The position numbers and the translations under genes were made by a program. Below the pieces are notes generated by a model that worked only from the letters and a program-made list of their open reading frames with translations, made no database searches and was not told the origin of the DNA. Below are positions 44,040-55,299 of a stretch of DNA of 64,000 nucleotides, piece after piece (position 1 is the stretch's first letter; each line of letters starts with the position of its first letter). This stretch comes from Pseudomonadota bacterium (GTDB lineage Bacteria > Pseudomonadota > Alphaproteobacteria > Rhizobiales > Devosiaceae), in the NCBI GenBank assembly GCA_023393475.1, contig JAEWLC010000090.1, positions 92,445-156,444 on the forward strand. The letters are read 5' to 3'.

Positions 44040-44999
44040 ATGACGTCCTATCTCGATTTCGAAAAGCCGGTCGCCGATCTTGAAGGCAAGATCGCCGAGC
44101 TCAAGTCCCTCGCCACGTCCGACCAGGCCGTGTCCATCGACGAGGAAGTGAGCCGGCTGAGCGCCCGGGCCGACGAGGCGCTGGTCGACATCTACAAGAA
44201 GCTCACCCCCTGGCAGAAGACGCAGGTGGCGCGCCATCCTCAGCGCCCGCACTTCTCCGACTACATCAAGACGCTGATCACCGAGTGGACCCCGCTGGCG
44301 GGCGACCGCAAGTTCGCCGAGGACGCGGCGCTGCAGGCGGGCTTCGGTCGCTTCAACGGCCAGCCGGTTGCGATCCTCGGGCAGGAGAAGGGCTCCAACA
44401 CCGAGAGCCGGCTCAAGCACAATTTCGGCATGGCGCGGCCCGAGGGCTACCGCAAGGCGGTCCGCATCATGGACATGGCCGACCGCTTCGACATCCCGAT
44501 GATCTCGTTCGTCGATACGGCCGGCGCCTATCCCGGCATCGGCGCCGAGGAGCGCGGGCAGGCCGAGGCCATCGCGCGCTCGACCGAGCGCAGCCTCGAG
44601 CTCGGCGTGCCGAACATCGCCATCATCATCGGTGAAGGCGGCTCGGGCGGCGCCATCGCCATCGCCACGGCCAACCGCGTGCTGATGCTCGAGAACGCCA
44701 TCTACTCGGTGATCTCGCCCGAAGCCGGCGCCTCGATCCTCTGGCGCGACGCCGCCAAGGCCCAGGACGCGGCTAACAACATGAAGATCACGGCGACCGA
44801 CCTGATGTCGCTCGGGATCATCGATGGCATCATTCCGGAGCCGGCCGGCGGGGCGCACAGGCATCACGAAGAGGTGATGGCCTCGACCTCGAAGTCCATC
44901 AGCCAGTTCCTCACCGACTTCCCCGGCAACCGGGGACGGCTGGAGATCAGGGAACACAGGCGCGACAAATTCCTCGCTATCGGCACCAATTTGAGTTGA
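44040..44999 (+). CDS. accA: Acetyl-CoA carboxylase carboxyltransferase subunit alpha
   Basis: This 319-residue subunit acts with AccD to move the carboxyl group from carboxybiotin to acetyl-CoA, the first committed step of fatty-acid synthesis. It starts YLDFEKPVADLEGKIAELK and carries FGMARPEGYRKAVRIM, SFVDTAGAYPGIGAEERGQAEAI and GEGGSGGAIAIA (crotonase-fold oxyanion region). The 257 bp leader contains a short perfect hairpin close to the start (43993-44013). accD is not in the window. Confidence 0.97.
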   Translation: MTSYLDFEKPVADLEGKIAELKSLATSDQAVSIDEEVSRLSARADEALVDIYKKLTPWQKTQVARHPQRPHFSDYIKTLITEWTPLAGDRKFAEDAALQAGFGRFNGQPVAILGQEKGSNTESRLKHNFGMARPEGYRKAVRIMDMADRFDIPMISFVDTAGAYPGIGAEERGQAEAIARSTERSLELGVPNIAIIIGEGGSGGAIAIATANRVLMLENAIYSVISPEAGASILWRDAAKAQDAANNMKITATDLMSLGIIDGIIPEPAGGAHRHHEEVMASTSKSISQFLTDFPGNRGRLEIREHRRDKFLAIGTNLS

Positions 45000-45118
45000 T
45001 CCGCGGGGGCGGCTCAGCGCAAGACAACCGGTGAAGGGTCGGGTTAACCATGTGCGGATACGCTGTGGTAACCGTGCGCTCGTAACTCGGGTCCCGGGCA
45101 GATATTGATTTTCGGGTA

Positions 45119-46156
45119 ATGACTTTGGGCAGAACGCTGCGTTCCATCCTCCTCCTCGGCGCGAGCCTCGCGGTCGCGGGCATGCTTGCGGGCTGCGGCG
45201 GGTTCAAGCCGGCTGCCAATGCCAAGGCCAACCAGCCGCTGAAGCAGGAGACGGTGTCGCGTCTCTCCGGCATGGGGTCGTCGCCCGGTGCCGGCATGAT
45301 GATCCGCATCTTCAAGGAGAGCTCGGAACTCGAAGTCTGGAAGCAGACTGCGACCGGCTACAAGCTGTTCAAGAGCTATGAGATCTGCGCCTGGTCGGGC
45401 GAGCTCGGCCCCAAGGTCAAGGAAGGCGACCGGCAGTCGCCCGAAGGCTTCTACACCATCACGCCGGGCCTGATGAATCCGAACTCGAACTACTACCTCG
45501 CGTTCAACACCGGCTTCCCGAACAAGTTCGACCGCGCCTATGGCCGCACCGGGTCGGACCTGATGGTCCACGGCGATTGCTCGTCGCGCGGCTGCTACTC
45601 GATGACCGACGAGTCGATCGCCGAGATCTACGCGCTGGCGCGCGAGACCTTCAAGGGCGGCAACCCGTCCTTCCAGCTGCAAATCTACCCCTTCCGCATG
45701 AGCGTGGCGAACCTCGCCAAGCACTCGGCCAGCCCGCACATGAGCTTCTGGAAGGACATCAAGGAAGGCTACGACCGCTTCGAGGTCTCGAAGGCGCCGG
45801 TGAACTGGGACGTGTGCAACAAGGAATACGTCTTCGACGTGCCCGGCGGCACGATGCTCGACGCGATGGGTGCCTGCCCGGTGACGGTGGCGCAGAATGT
45901 GCCGGCATCGGTCAAGGCCAAGATGGCGGCCGACGACGCAGCGATGGCGACGGAAGTCGCGAATCTCGCCACCAAGGCCGCCAAGGCCGAGGAAGAGGCC
46001 CGGAAGGCGGCCGAAGCACAGGCGGCCGCCAAGGCCCGTGGCGAAGCCATCGGCAGCTTCATCGGCGGGCTGTTCGGCGGCGAGCAGGTGCAGGGTGTGA
46101 TCGATCCCACCGTGCAGCCGGTCGTGCCGCTGCCGCGCATCCGCCGCGCCGCTTGA
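45119..46156 (+). CDS. YafK-type L,D-transpeptidase lipoprotein
   Basis: This 345-residue envelope protein has a lipobox at AGMLAGC (Cys26) and a YkuD/YafK domain (about 50-250). The active-site segment is LMVHGDCSSRGCYSMTDE, with the catalytic His and Cys. YkuD enzymes form or cut 3-3 cross-links or lipoprotein links to peptidoglycan; DpaA/YafK cuts the latter. The C-terminus is an Ala/Lys/Glu-rich coiled coil (about 270-320), then a short hydrophobic end. Its stop is 70 bases before the next gene. Confidence 0.9.
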   Translation: MTLGRTLRSILLLGASLAVAGMLAGCGGFKPAANAKANQPLKQETVSRLSGMGSSPGAGMMIRIFKESSELEVWKQTATGYKLFKSYEICAWSGELGPKVKEGDRQSPEGFYTITPGLMNPNSNYYLAFNTGFPNKFDRAYGRTGSDLMVHGDCSSRGCYSMTDESIAEIYALARETFKGGNPSFQLQIYPFRMSVANLAKHSASPHMSFWKDIKEGYDRFEVSKAPVNWDVCNKEYVFDVPGGTMLDAMGACPVTVAQNVPASVKAKMAADDAAMATEVANLATKAAKAEEEARKAAEAQAAAKARGEAIGSFIGGLFGGEQVQGVIDPTVQPVVPLPRIRRAA

Positions 46157-46226
46157 TCACTGCCGCGCCCGCCACCATTTGGGCACTGTCGTGGTATTGA
46201 TCGGCGACGACTGCTAGGAAGCCCCG

Positions 46227-46829
46227 ATGCGCCGCTATCGCCGACTGGTCATGATCGACCGCGTCATTCCATTTCTCGCCGCGATCGTCGGACTCGTGGC
46301 GCTGGCCGGTGCCGTTGCCGTGCAGGTCAGCACCGACGCCAAGACGGCGGCGGTGACTGCGGCCGTAGCCGAGCTGCGCAGTTCCGTCGATGCCCTGGGC
46401 GAGCGTGCCGATGCGAGCGCCATGCCGGCCAGCGACGGCACGGCCGAAGGCCTCCTCGCCCTGCAGGATCGGATGAACGCCCTCGAGGGCCAGTGGGACG
46501 CGCAGAAGACGGCGCTCGCCGCAACGCCCGTCGCGGCCCCCATGGACGCGCCGACGACCACGACGGCAGAAATCGACCCGAGCCTCCCCACCACCGACTG
46601 CATCCCGCTCGGCACCCGCTTCATGGTGCTGCCCGACGACAGCTACCCGATCTGCCAGTCGAAGGCCGTCGTGAAGACGCAGGCGATCACCGCCGACACG
46701 ATCTATTTCGAAGGCGCCGGCGCCGTGGTCGAAGCCGGGTTCGGCAGCCTGCCGGGCACGAAGTGCAACGTCATGGTGTTCGAGGCCGACGAAGCCGGGT
46801 TCGGCGAAGTCCGCGTCACCTGTACCTGA
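46227..46829 (+). CDS. Membrane-anchored protein of unknown function
   Basis: This 200-residue protein has a transmembrane helix at about 13-33, then a short coiled coil (VTAAVAELRSSVDALGERAD) and a Thr/Pro-rich spacer. The C-terminal domain is small and has four cysteines (TTDCIPLG, YPICQSK, GTKCNVM, VTCT) that could form two disulfides in the periplasm. I do not recognise a family. It follows the transpeptidase gene on the same strand, so a shared envelope role is possible but unproven. Confidence 0.72.
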   Translation: MRRYRRLVMIDRVIPFLAAIVGLVALAGAVAVQVSTDAKTAAVTAAVAELRSSVDALGERADASAMPASDGTAEGLLALQDRMNALEGQWDAQKTALAATPVAAPMDAPTTTTAEIDPSLPTTDCIPLGTRFMVLPDDSYPICQSKAVVKTQAITADTIYFEGAGAVVEAGFGSLPGTKCNVMVFEADEAGFGEVRVTCT

Positions 46830-46909
46830 TCGGGCTGGTGCGCGGGGCGCGGGCGGACTAGAGGAGGGGGGAGCGTCACGCCTCCTCTTCCAGCCCAGAG
46901 CCATCCGCC

Positions 46910-47815
46910 TTGTCGACCTCCACGCTTTCGCACGCGGATCCTGCCGCCTCGCTCAAGGGCATGGCGCTGGGCTTTTTCGCCTACTCGCTGTTTGCGGTGC
47001 ATGACGTCCTGGTGAAGGGGGTGATCCACGACCTGCCGGTGGCGCAGATTCTCTTCGTGCGCAGCGTGGTGATCACCTTGATCTGCCTCGCCATCGGGCG
47101 GCGGCAGCTCGTTGCCGGGCTCTTCGCTTCGCCCAACAAATCGATGCTGCTTCTGCGCGCCGTGCTGACGCTCGGCGCCTGGTGCCTCTATTATCCCGCC
47201 GGCCAGCAGCTGCAGCTCGCCGAGATGACGACGCTCTACTATGTCGCGCCGGTCATCACGGTGGTGCTGGCGGTGATCTTCCTCAAGGAGCGGCTGACGC
47301 TGGCGCGCGTCGGCGCCTCGGCCATCGGCTTTCTCGGCGTCGTCATCGCCGCCAACCCGGCGGGGTTGAGCATCAGCCTGCCGGCGGTGATGGCCCTCAC
47401 GGCTGCCTTCCTCTGGGCCGTGGCGATGATCCTCATGCGCTCGATCTCGAAGTCCGAGAGCTCGCTGGTGCTCGTCTTCTCGATGAACCTCTTCTACGTC
47501 GTTGTGCTCGGCGCCTTCTGCCTGCCGACCTGGCAGGCGATGGACATGCGCGAGATCGCGATGGTGGTGGGGACGGGCCTCCTCGGGCTTGCGGCGCAAT
47601 ACACGCTCATCGATGCGGCCCGTGCCGTCCCGGCGAGCGTCCTCGGCACGGTGGAATATACCGCGCTGATCTGGGCCTTTATCTTCGGCTTCATGTTCTT
47701 CGGCGAGCTGCCGGCGCAGTTCGTCTATTTCGGCGCGACCCTCGTCGTCGCCGCCGGGCTCATCCTCGCCTGGAGCGAGCGCCGCCGCCGCCCGCCGCCG
47801 ATCGAGACGCCCTAG
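46910..47815 (+). CDS. DMT-superfamily (EamA) transporter
   Basis: This 301-residue inner-membrane protein has ten helices in two EamA repeats. LRAVLTLGAWCLYYPAGQQLQLAEMTTLYYVAPVITVVLAVIFLKERLT is the first repeat's characteristic end, given here by position (about residues 84-132). TTG 46910 is the start, with no strong ribosome site. The substrate (often an amino acid or metabolite, exported) is unknown. It is convergent with the carbonic anhydrase gene, two bases apart. Confidence 0.9.
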   Translation: MSTSTLSHADPAASLKGMALGFFAYSLFAVHDVLVKGVIHDLPVAQILFVRSVVITLICLAIGRRQLVAGLFASPNKSMLLLRAVLTLGAWCLYYPAGQQLQLAEMTTLYYVAPVITVVLAVIFLKERLTLARVGASAIGFLGVVIAANPAGLSISLPAVMALTAAFLWAVAMILMRSISKSESSLVLVFSMNLFYVVVLGAFCLPTWQAMDMREIAMVVGTGLLGLAAQYTLIDAARAVPASVLGTVEYTALIWAFIFGFMFFGELPAQFVYFGATLVVAAGLILAWSERRRRPPPIETP

Positions 47816-47817
47816 CC

Positions 47818-48522
47818 TCAGGCATCGTCGAGAAAGCTCACCACCCCACTGTCGAGGTCGTAGTAGGCCGCGACGACCTTCAGCTTCCCGTCGTGGACGA
47901 GGTGGGCCAGGATTTCGCTGTCTTCGGCGAGGCTCCGGGCGGTGCGGCGGGCGCTTTCGCGGGCCACGGCTTCTGCGAGGTCACCGGTGCCGGCCAGCTC
48001 GCGCGCCACCGGAACGATGGGCTCGACCATCGGGCCGATCGAGCCGGGCAGCGCCGTGCCCTTTTCGGCCACTTCGCAGGCGGCCGCAACGGCGCCGCAG
48101 CGCTTGTGGCCGAGCACGACGACGAGCGGTGCGCCGAGGTGCTCGGCGCCATACTCGATGCTGCCCACCGTGGCGGTATCGGCGAGGTTGCCGGCATTGC
48201 GGCAGACGAAGAGTTCGCCGAGGCTCATGCCACCGAACACCAGCTCGGGCGGCACGCGGCTGTCGGCGCAGCCGAGCACGGTGGCCCAGGGCGACTGGCC
48301 CGAGGCGACGGCGAGGCGGTTGTTGAGCATGTTGGCTTCGCAGAGCTCGGGTGCGGCGACGAAGCGGGCATTGCCCTGCTTCAGGGCCGCGAGCGCCGTA
48401 TCGGGCGTCAGGGTAGTCCTTGCCGCGGCGGGGGCCACGAGGCCGAAGCCGGCGGCAAAGGCTCCCGCGGCGCCCAGCGAAAGGAAGCGGCGGCGGGCAG
48501 GGCTCGCGCAATCATCGCACAT
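47818..48522 (-). CDS. Beta-class carbonic anhydrase with a Tat-type signal
   Basis: This 234-residue zinc enzyme interconverts CO2 and bicarbonate. The beta-class ligands are Cys85 and Asp87 (LGCADSRVPPEL), His139 and Cys142 (GHKRCGAVA). Before them, ARRRFLSLGAAGAFAAGFGLV is a twin-arginine signal, so the enzyme likely works in the periplasm. Most beta enzymes are cytosolic, but Tat-type members are known. Substrate and role (CO2 trapping, pH) are inferred. Confidence 0.9.
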   Translation of the reverse strand: MCDDCASPARRRFLSLGAAGAFAAGFGLVAPAAARTTLTPDTALAALKQGNARFVAAPELCEANMLNNRLAVASGQSPWATVLGCADSRVPPELVFGGMSLGELFVCRNAGNLADTATVGSIEYGAEHLGAPLVVVLGHKRCGAVAAACEVAEKGTALPGSIGPMVEPIVPVARELAGTGDLAEAVARESARRTARSLAEDSEILAHLVHDGKLKVVAAYYDLDSGVVSFLDDA

Positions 48523-48592
48523 GTCGACAGTCCCCAGATGTCATCCGGGGACTATCGTCGCGAGGAATTAACAGGCGGCGAATGCCGTTCCC

Positions 48593-49063
48593 TCAGCTTG
48601 CGTACTGTTTCTCGCCCTCGGTGATGGGCTCGCCGACATTGGGGAAGCCGCTGCCGGTGGTGATGAGGCTCCTGAGGCTGCCGATATAGGTGCCCCAGGC
48701 GTTCTCGCAGACCTCGTAGCACTCGTAGCTCGGCACCAGCCCGGCATGGGTGAAGCGCACTTCCGTCACCTCGCCCTTGCGCGCGATGTCGAAGACGAGG
48801 CGGGTATCCACCCACTCGGTCTTGTCGGCGATGAAGTTGAAGTCGTTCTCCAGCACATGCCAGGCGATGCGGCCCGGGGCCATCTCTGTGACCTTGATGG
48901 TGGCGCGGTGGATGTCGCGGAAGCGGTAGCGCCAGGTGGCGCCGATCGTGTCGGTCGCGCCATCGATGTCCTCGGACCACCAACCGCGCGGGTTGGCAAT
49001 GGCGGCCATCACCGCCTCGGGCGGCTCGGCGACGGTAAAACTGGTCGTGTAGCTCTTGGTCAT
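48593..49063 (-). CDS. SRPBCC/AHSA1-family protein, copy 1
   Basis: This 156-residue START-like fold protein (TTSFTVAEPPEAVMAAIANPRGWW, then WRYRFRDIHRATIKVTEM) belongs to the AHSA1/CalC group that binds hydrophobic ligands. ATG 49063 has AAGGAGAAG upstream; a longer in-frame start adds a poor N-terminus. It lies 95 bases downstream of the second SRPBCC gene and is probably the last gene of the ArsR-controlled operon. Confidence 0.82.
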   Translation of the reverse strand: MTKSYTTSFTVAEPPEAVMAAIANPRGWWSEDIDGATDTIGATWRYRFRDIHRATIKVTEMAPGRIAWHVLENDFNFIADKTEWVDTRLVFDIARKGEVTEVRFTHAGLVPSYECYEVCENAWGTYIGSLRSLITTGSGFPNVGEPITEGEKQYAS

Positions 49064-49158
49064 GGTCTTCTCCTTGAAAAATCGGCAAGGCGGTGCCGTC
49101 ACCGGCAGCGTGCAGTGCCGCCGATCTGGCATTCCGGTTGGTCGTTCAGGCTGGTGGC

Positions 49159-49665
49159 CTAGGGATCCAGTTGCAGGGCGCCGAGGCCGTAGTGCTCGAC
49201 ATAGACGGCTTGCATCTCACGCCATCGGGCAACCCAGTCGGGCGGCTCCCTGTCCTCGAGCACCCGTTCGAGCCGGGCGAGAAACACGTGCCAGCCGGGC
49301 AGCATGAGGGCGCTGGTGGCATGTGGCATGTGCCGGTGGGTGAAGATCAGCCGCGTGCCGTTCCCTTCCGCCGTCAGCTCGTAGCGGACGGTGGAATCGG
49401 GCGCGTGGCCGTTCGACCAGTGCAGTTCAAGCAGCGTCGGCGGGTCCCAGGCCAGCACCTGGCCCCGCATCGGCCTGATGCCCTCGAGCATGGTCTCGAA
49501 GCGGCCGCCCACATGCGGTTCGACATGCGACACGCCCATCCAGTCGGCGAGGCGCTCCGGATCGGTCAGGGCCCGCCACACTTTCTCGGGCGGGCGCGGA
49601 TAGTGCCGCTCGAAGCGAACATCGATGTGGTCGCCATGGCGTTCGTAGGTGCCGAGATCGGACAT
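49159..49665 (-). CDS. SRPBCC/AHSA1-family protein, copy 2
   Basis: A 168-residue AHSA1-type protein with IDVRFERHYPRPPEKVWRALTDPERLADWMG, the usual family start, and GTRLIFTHRH. It differs from the neighbouring copy, so the two are old paralogues. It begins two bases after the ArsR stop, so regulator and SRPBCC are coupled. ArsR-SRPBCC pairs are common in bacteria. The ligand is unknown. Confidence 0.87.
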   Translation of the reverse strand: MSDLGTYERHGDHIDVRFERHYPRPPEKVWRALTDPERLADWMGVSHVEPHVGGRFETMLEGIRPMRGQVLAWDPPTLLELHWSNGHAPDSTVRYELTAEGNGTRLIFTHRHMPHATSALMLPGWHVFLARLERVLEDREPPDWVARWREMQAVYVEHYGLGALQLDP

Positions 49666-49667
49666 GG

Positions 49668-49979
49668 TCAGTCGCTCCGGCTCAGGTGGTCGCCCAGCGC
49701 ATCGAGCTTGCCGGCCCAGAATTCGCGATAGGGCTGCAGCCAGGCGTCGAGCTCGAGCAGCGGCGCGGGATCGAGGCTGTAGAGGCGGCGGGGGCCATCG
49801 ACGCGGATACGCACCAGCCCGGCCTCGCGCAGCGCCTTCAGGTGCTTCGAGACATTGGGTTGCGGCAGGTCGAGCGCCTCGACAATCGAGCCGGCGGGGG
49901 CTTCACCGGCGCGGAGCAGGGCGAGGATGTCGCGGCGGACGGGATCGGAAATGGCATCGAAGATGGTCATGCCGATCAT
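49668..49979 (-). CDS. ArsR-family transcriptional regulator
   Basis: This 103-residue winged-helix regulator has FDAISDPVRRDILALLRAGEAPAGSIVEALDLPQPNVSKHLKALREAGLVRIRVDG, the whole ArsR DNA-binding domain. It lacks the metal-binding cysteines of ArsR proper, so a non-metal signal is likely. Starts at 49979 or 49970 are possible. It is the first gene of the SRPBCC operon, and a palindrome that fits an operator lies directly upstream. Confidence 0.9.
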   Translation of the reverse strand: MIGMTIFDAISDPVRRDILALLRAGEAPAGSIVEALDLPQPNVSKHLKALREAGLVRIRVDGPRRLYSLDPAPLLELDAWLQPYREFWAGKLDALGDHLSRSD

Positions 49980-49993
49980 ATGCTACGACAGGA

Positions 49994-50013
49994 ATATGCA
50001 TGTCAAGGCATAT
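49994..50013. promoter_or_regulatory. Candidate ArsR operator palindrome
   Basis: ATATGC (49994-49999) and GCATAT (50008-50013) form a perfect inverted repeat with an eight-base spacer. A further ATATGC lies at 49978-49983, next to the arsR start. The position is right for self-repression. Confidence 0.6.
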
Positions 50014-50174
50014 GCAAAATCCGGCATGCGGAACTGCCGGTAGTCGTGCCCTAAATCTGGGGCACGTCGAGTGCTTCGACGAGCGAGCCGCGCGGGCCCC
50101 GGTGCGGTCCGGGGCAGCGGTGGCGCCCTGGCCGTGGTATGAGTTTAGGCGGACAATAGGCGGAGGAGCGCCAG

Positions 50175-50585
50175 ATGGGCATTCACAGCGGCTATGGCAG
50201 CGTCGTTGCCGGTGGCAAGTCGTTCACATCCGAGCAGGGGTCGGACTACGCGCCGGGCATCAGCGGAGAAACGGTGGGTGCCAAGGCACTCTTCCTGGGC
50301 GTGGTCACCCTGCCGCCGGGCAAGCGCACCAAGGCGCATGTGCACGAGAGCCATGAGACGGCGATGTACTTCCTCACCGGAGCAGAGGTCGAACTTTATT
50401 CAGGGCCGGAGCTCGATCGCCGGGAGGTCATGAGGCCGGGAGACTACCTGTACATCCCGGCCAATGTGCTGCACGTGGCGGTGAATCGCACCGACACACC
50501 CGCCGTTTTCGTCGGTTCACGCACCGAGGCGACCATCAACGAGAGCGTCGTGCTCTATCCCGACAAGGACGCACTGGTACCCTGA
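50175..50585 (+). CDS. Cupin-domain protein
   Basis: This 136-residue single-cupin protein has motif 1 in TKAHVHESHETAMYFLTGAEVELY (His residues and Glu for metal) and motif 2 in PGDYLYIPANVLHVAVN. The rest gives no family-specific clue; cupins range from isomerases to dioxygenases and sensors. The start is ATG 50175 with GGAGG upstream. It ends ten bases before the convergent secA stop. Confidence 0.85.
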   Translation: MGIHSGYGSVVAGGKSFTSEQGSDYAPGISGETVGAKALFLGVVTLPPGKRTKAHVHESHETAMYFLTGAEVELYSGPELDRREVMRPGDYLYIPANVLHVAVNRTDTPAVFVGSRTEATINESVVLYPDKDALVP

Positions 50586-50595
50586 GCACGGCGCG

Positions 50596-53373
<2,778 letters not shown>

Positions 53374-53477
53374 TCCTGTCGTCCTTTGATTGTTCATGGC
53401 CGGGCGGCGCAAGGCGCCTCATGTCGTCCGGCAGGCGGCGGGGTCCTCACCCGTCAACACTCTTTGAAGTGGTGCGA

Positions 53478-53506
53478 CATGTAAGAGCGGGTGTTTTGCT
53501 TGTCAA
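53478..53506 (-). promoter_or_regulatory. Candidate sigma-70 promoter of secA
   Basis: On the minus strand TTGACA (53506-53501) is followed after 17 bases by TACATG (53483-53478). A transcript would start near 53471, about 97 bases before the secA ATG. The -35 is a perfect consensus. Confidence 0.65.
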
Positions 53507-53578
53507 CGGAACGCCAATGGGGCAAAGCTCCGGCCGGCAACGGGCCGGGGGCTCAGCGCCATCGAGGAGAATTCCCTA

Positions 53579-54529
53579 ATGACCCACCTTGCCAAGCAGG
53601 GTTTCCGCAACACCATCAAGACCCTCGCCGCAATGCTGGCGCTGGGGACTGCCCTCAGCTTCGTGCCGCTTGCCGCGCAGGCCCAGGATGCAGCCGCCCC
53701 GGCCGCCGAAGCTCCGGCGACCCCCGCCGCGCCGGCGCCGATCGATCCGAACGCGGTCGTAGCAACTGTCGGCGACATGCAGATAACCGAGGCCGACCTT
53801 GGCTTTGCAGCCGAGGACCTGCAGCAGCAGCTGCAGCAGATCCCCGCCGCCGAGGCCCGCGCCTTCCTCGTCAACGTGCTCATCGACATGAAAGTGATGG
53901 CCAAGGCCGCACGCGATGCCGGCATGGCCGAGGACGAAGTGTTCAAGCGCCGCCTCGCCTATCTCGAGGATCGCACGCTCCGCCGCGACTTCTTCACCGA
54001 CAAGGTCGCCGCCGCCATCACCGAGGACTCGGTGAAGGCCGCCTATGACGAGCTTGTGAAGAACTTCGTGCCGGTCGAGGAAGTGCGCGCGCGCCATATC
54101 CTCGTCGCGACCGAGGAAGAGGCCAAGGCGATCAAGGCCGAGCTCGATGGCGGCAAGCCGTTCGAGGTGCTGGCCATGGAAAAGACCACCGATCCTTCGG
54201 GCAAGCAGAACGGGGGCGACCTCGGCTTCTTCCAGAAGGGCATGATGGTTCCGGAGTTCGAAGCCGTCGCCTTCACGCTCGAGCCGGGCAAGATCTCCGA
54301 TCCGGTGCAGAGCCAGTTCGGCTGGCACATCATCAAGCTCGAGGAAAAGCGCATGAGCGCCCCGCCGCCGATGCAGCAGGTGGCCCAGCAGCTCAGCCAG
54401 CAGGTGATGATGAAGGCCTTCGACGACACGATGGCCGGCCTCAAGAAGGACCTGACGATCAATATACCGGACGCCGCGCTGGCTGCCGCCGTGCAGAAGC
54501 AGGCCGAGGGCGAGGCCGCCGGCCAGTAA
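53579..54529 (+). CDS. Periplasmic parvulin-type peptidyl-prolyl isomerase
   Basis: This 316-residue PrsA/SurA-like foldase has a signal peptide (cleaved near AQAQ-36) and an Ala/Pro-rich spacer. A helical chaperone domain (about 60-160) and a parvulin domain (VRARHILVATEEEAKAIKAEL ... GGDLGFFQKGMMVPEFEAVAF ... FGWHIIKLEEKR) follow, then a Gln-rich tail. It probably helps fold outer-membrane and secreted proteins delivered by Sec. It lies divergently from secA with 205 bp between starts, and a terminator follows. Confidence 0.92.
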   Translation: MTHLAKQGFRNTIKTLAAMLALGTALSFVPLAAQAQDAAAPAAEAPATPAAPAPIDPNAVVATVGDMQITEADLGFAAEDLQQQLQQIPAAEARAFLVNVLIDMKVMAKAARDAGMAEDEVFKRRLAYLEDRTLRRDFFTDKVAAAITEDSVKAAYDELVKNFVPVEEVRARHILVATEEEAKAIKAELDGGKPFEVLAMEKTTDPSGKQNGGDLGFFQKGMMVPEFEAVAFTLEPGKISDPVQSQFGWHIIKLEEKRMSAPPPMQQVAQQLSQQVMMKAFDDTMAGLKKDLTINIPDAALAAAVQKQAEGEAAGQ

Positions 54530-54552
54530 GACCGGTCAGCCCAGCAAGTTCG

Positions 54553-54578
54553 AAACCCCGGCTCCGGCCGGGGTTTTT
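54553..54578 (+). terminator. Intrinsic terminator of the parvulin gene
   Basis: AAACCCCGG (54553-54561) pairs with CCGGGGTTT (54568-54576) around a CTCCGG loop and runs into TTTTT. The tetR stop codon is immediately beyond, so it may also act on that convergent message. Confidence 0.88.
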
Positions 54579-55180
54579 CATTTGCGAAGGCCGTGGACGA
54601 GGATCGAGGCAACCTTGTCGATCGCGTCGGCCGAGTCTTCGAGCCGGCCGGTGAGTAGAAGCTTCCAGGCATAGGCCGAAAGCAGGTCCGACGCCGCAAG
54701 GCTGTCGGCGTCCTCCCGCATCTCGCCACGCGCCTTGGCACGGTCGAACATCGCGGCGGTGTGCTGCCTGCGGTCCTCCGAATAGGCGGCGAGGGCCTCG
54801 GCCGCGCGGCTGTCCGCCTGCGCCTCGGCGATCAGCGACTTGTAGACGCCGCCGGTATTACCGCTGTTGCCGATCCAGAAACGGGCCAGTTCGGTAAGGA
54901 AGGCGCGGATGTCGCCGTCGAGCGTCCCGGTATCGGGCTCGGGCATGCGCGAGGACTTGAGACGCGTGTAGACGTCGAGCAGCAGGTGCGCCTTGCTCGG
55001 CCACCAGCGGTAGATGGTCGGCTTGCCCGCCCGGGCCCGCCGCGCCACCGCCTCGATGGAAAAACCGGCATAGCCCGCCTCGCAGAACACGTCCTCCGCC
55101 GCGGCGAGGATGGCTTCCTGGCTCTCCGGGTTGCGGGCGGAGCCGATGGATTTGCGGGACAGGTTCTCTAGACTGGACAT
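54578..55180 (-). CDS. TetR-family transcriptional regulator
   Basis: This 200-residue repressor has the TetR DNA-binding domain (QEAILAAAEDVFCEAGYAGFSIEAVARRARAGKPTIYRWWPSKAHLLLDVY, about 20-70) and a C-terminal helical ligand domain of the TetR_C_11 type. It is divergent from a small membrane-protein gene. The 119 bp gap contains nested inverted repeats that fit its operator. It probably represses that gene and itself. The ligand is unknown. Confidence 0.92.
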   Translation of the reverse strand: MSSLENLSRKSIGSARNPESQEAILAAAEDVFCEAGYAGFSIEAVARRARAGKPTIYRWWPSKAHLLLDVYTRLKSSRMPEPDTGTLDGDIRAFLTELARFWIGNSGNTGGVYKSLIAEAQADSRAAEALAAYSEDRRQHTAAMFDRAKARGEMREDADSLAASDLLSAYAWKLLLTGRLEDSADAIDKVASILVHGLRK

Positions 55181-55241
55181 GGTCGATAGTCCTCGGAGCA
55201 GTGCATGGCTGGGTACACCAAAATGACTGGCGAATCCACTT

Positions 55242-55284
55242 GAACGTTACGGTCCGTTTCGTTATGTAACGAGCCGTACCGTTC
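55242..55284. promoter_or_regulatory. Candidate TetR operator (nested inverted repeats)
   Basis: The outer arms GAACGTTACGG (55242-55252) and CCGTACCGTTC (55274-55284) are inverted with one mismatch. Inside them CGTTATGTAACG (55260-55271) is a second inverted repeat with a 2-base centre. The two have slightly different centres, as in operators that bind two TetR dimers. Confidence 0.65.
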
Positions 55285-55299
55285 ATATGGGAGTTCCAA

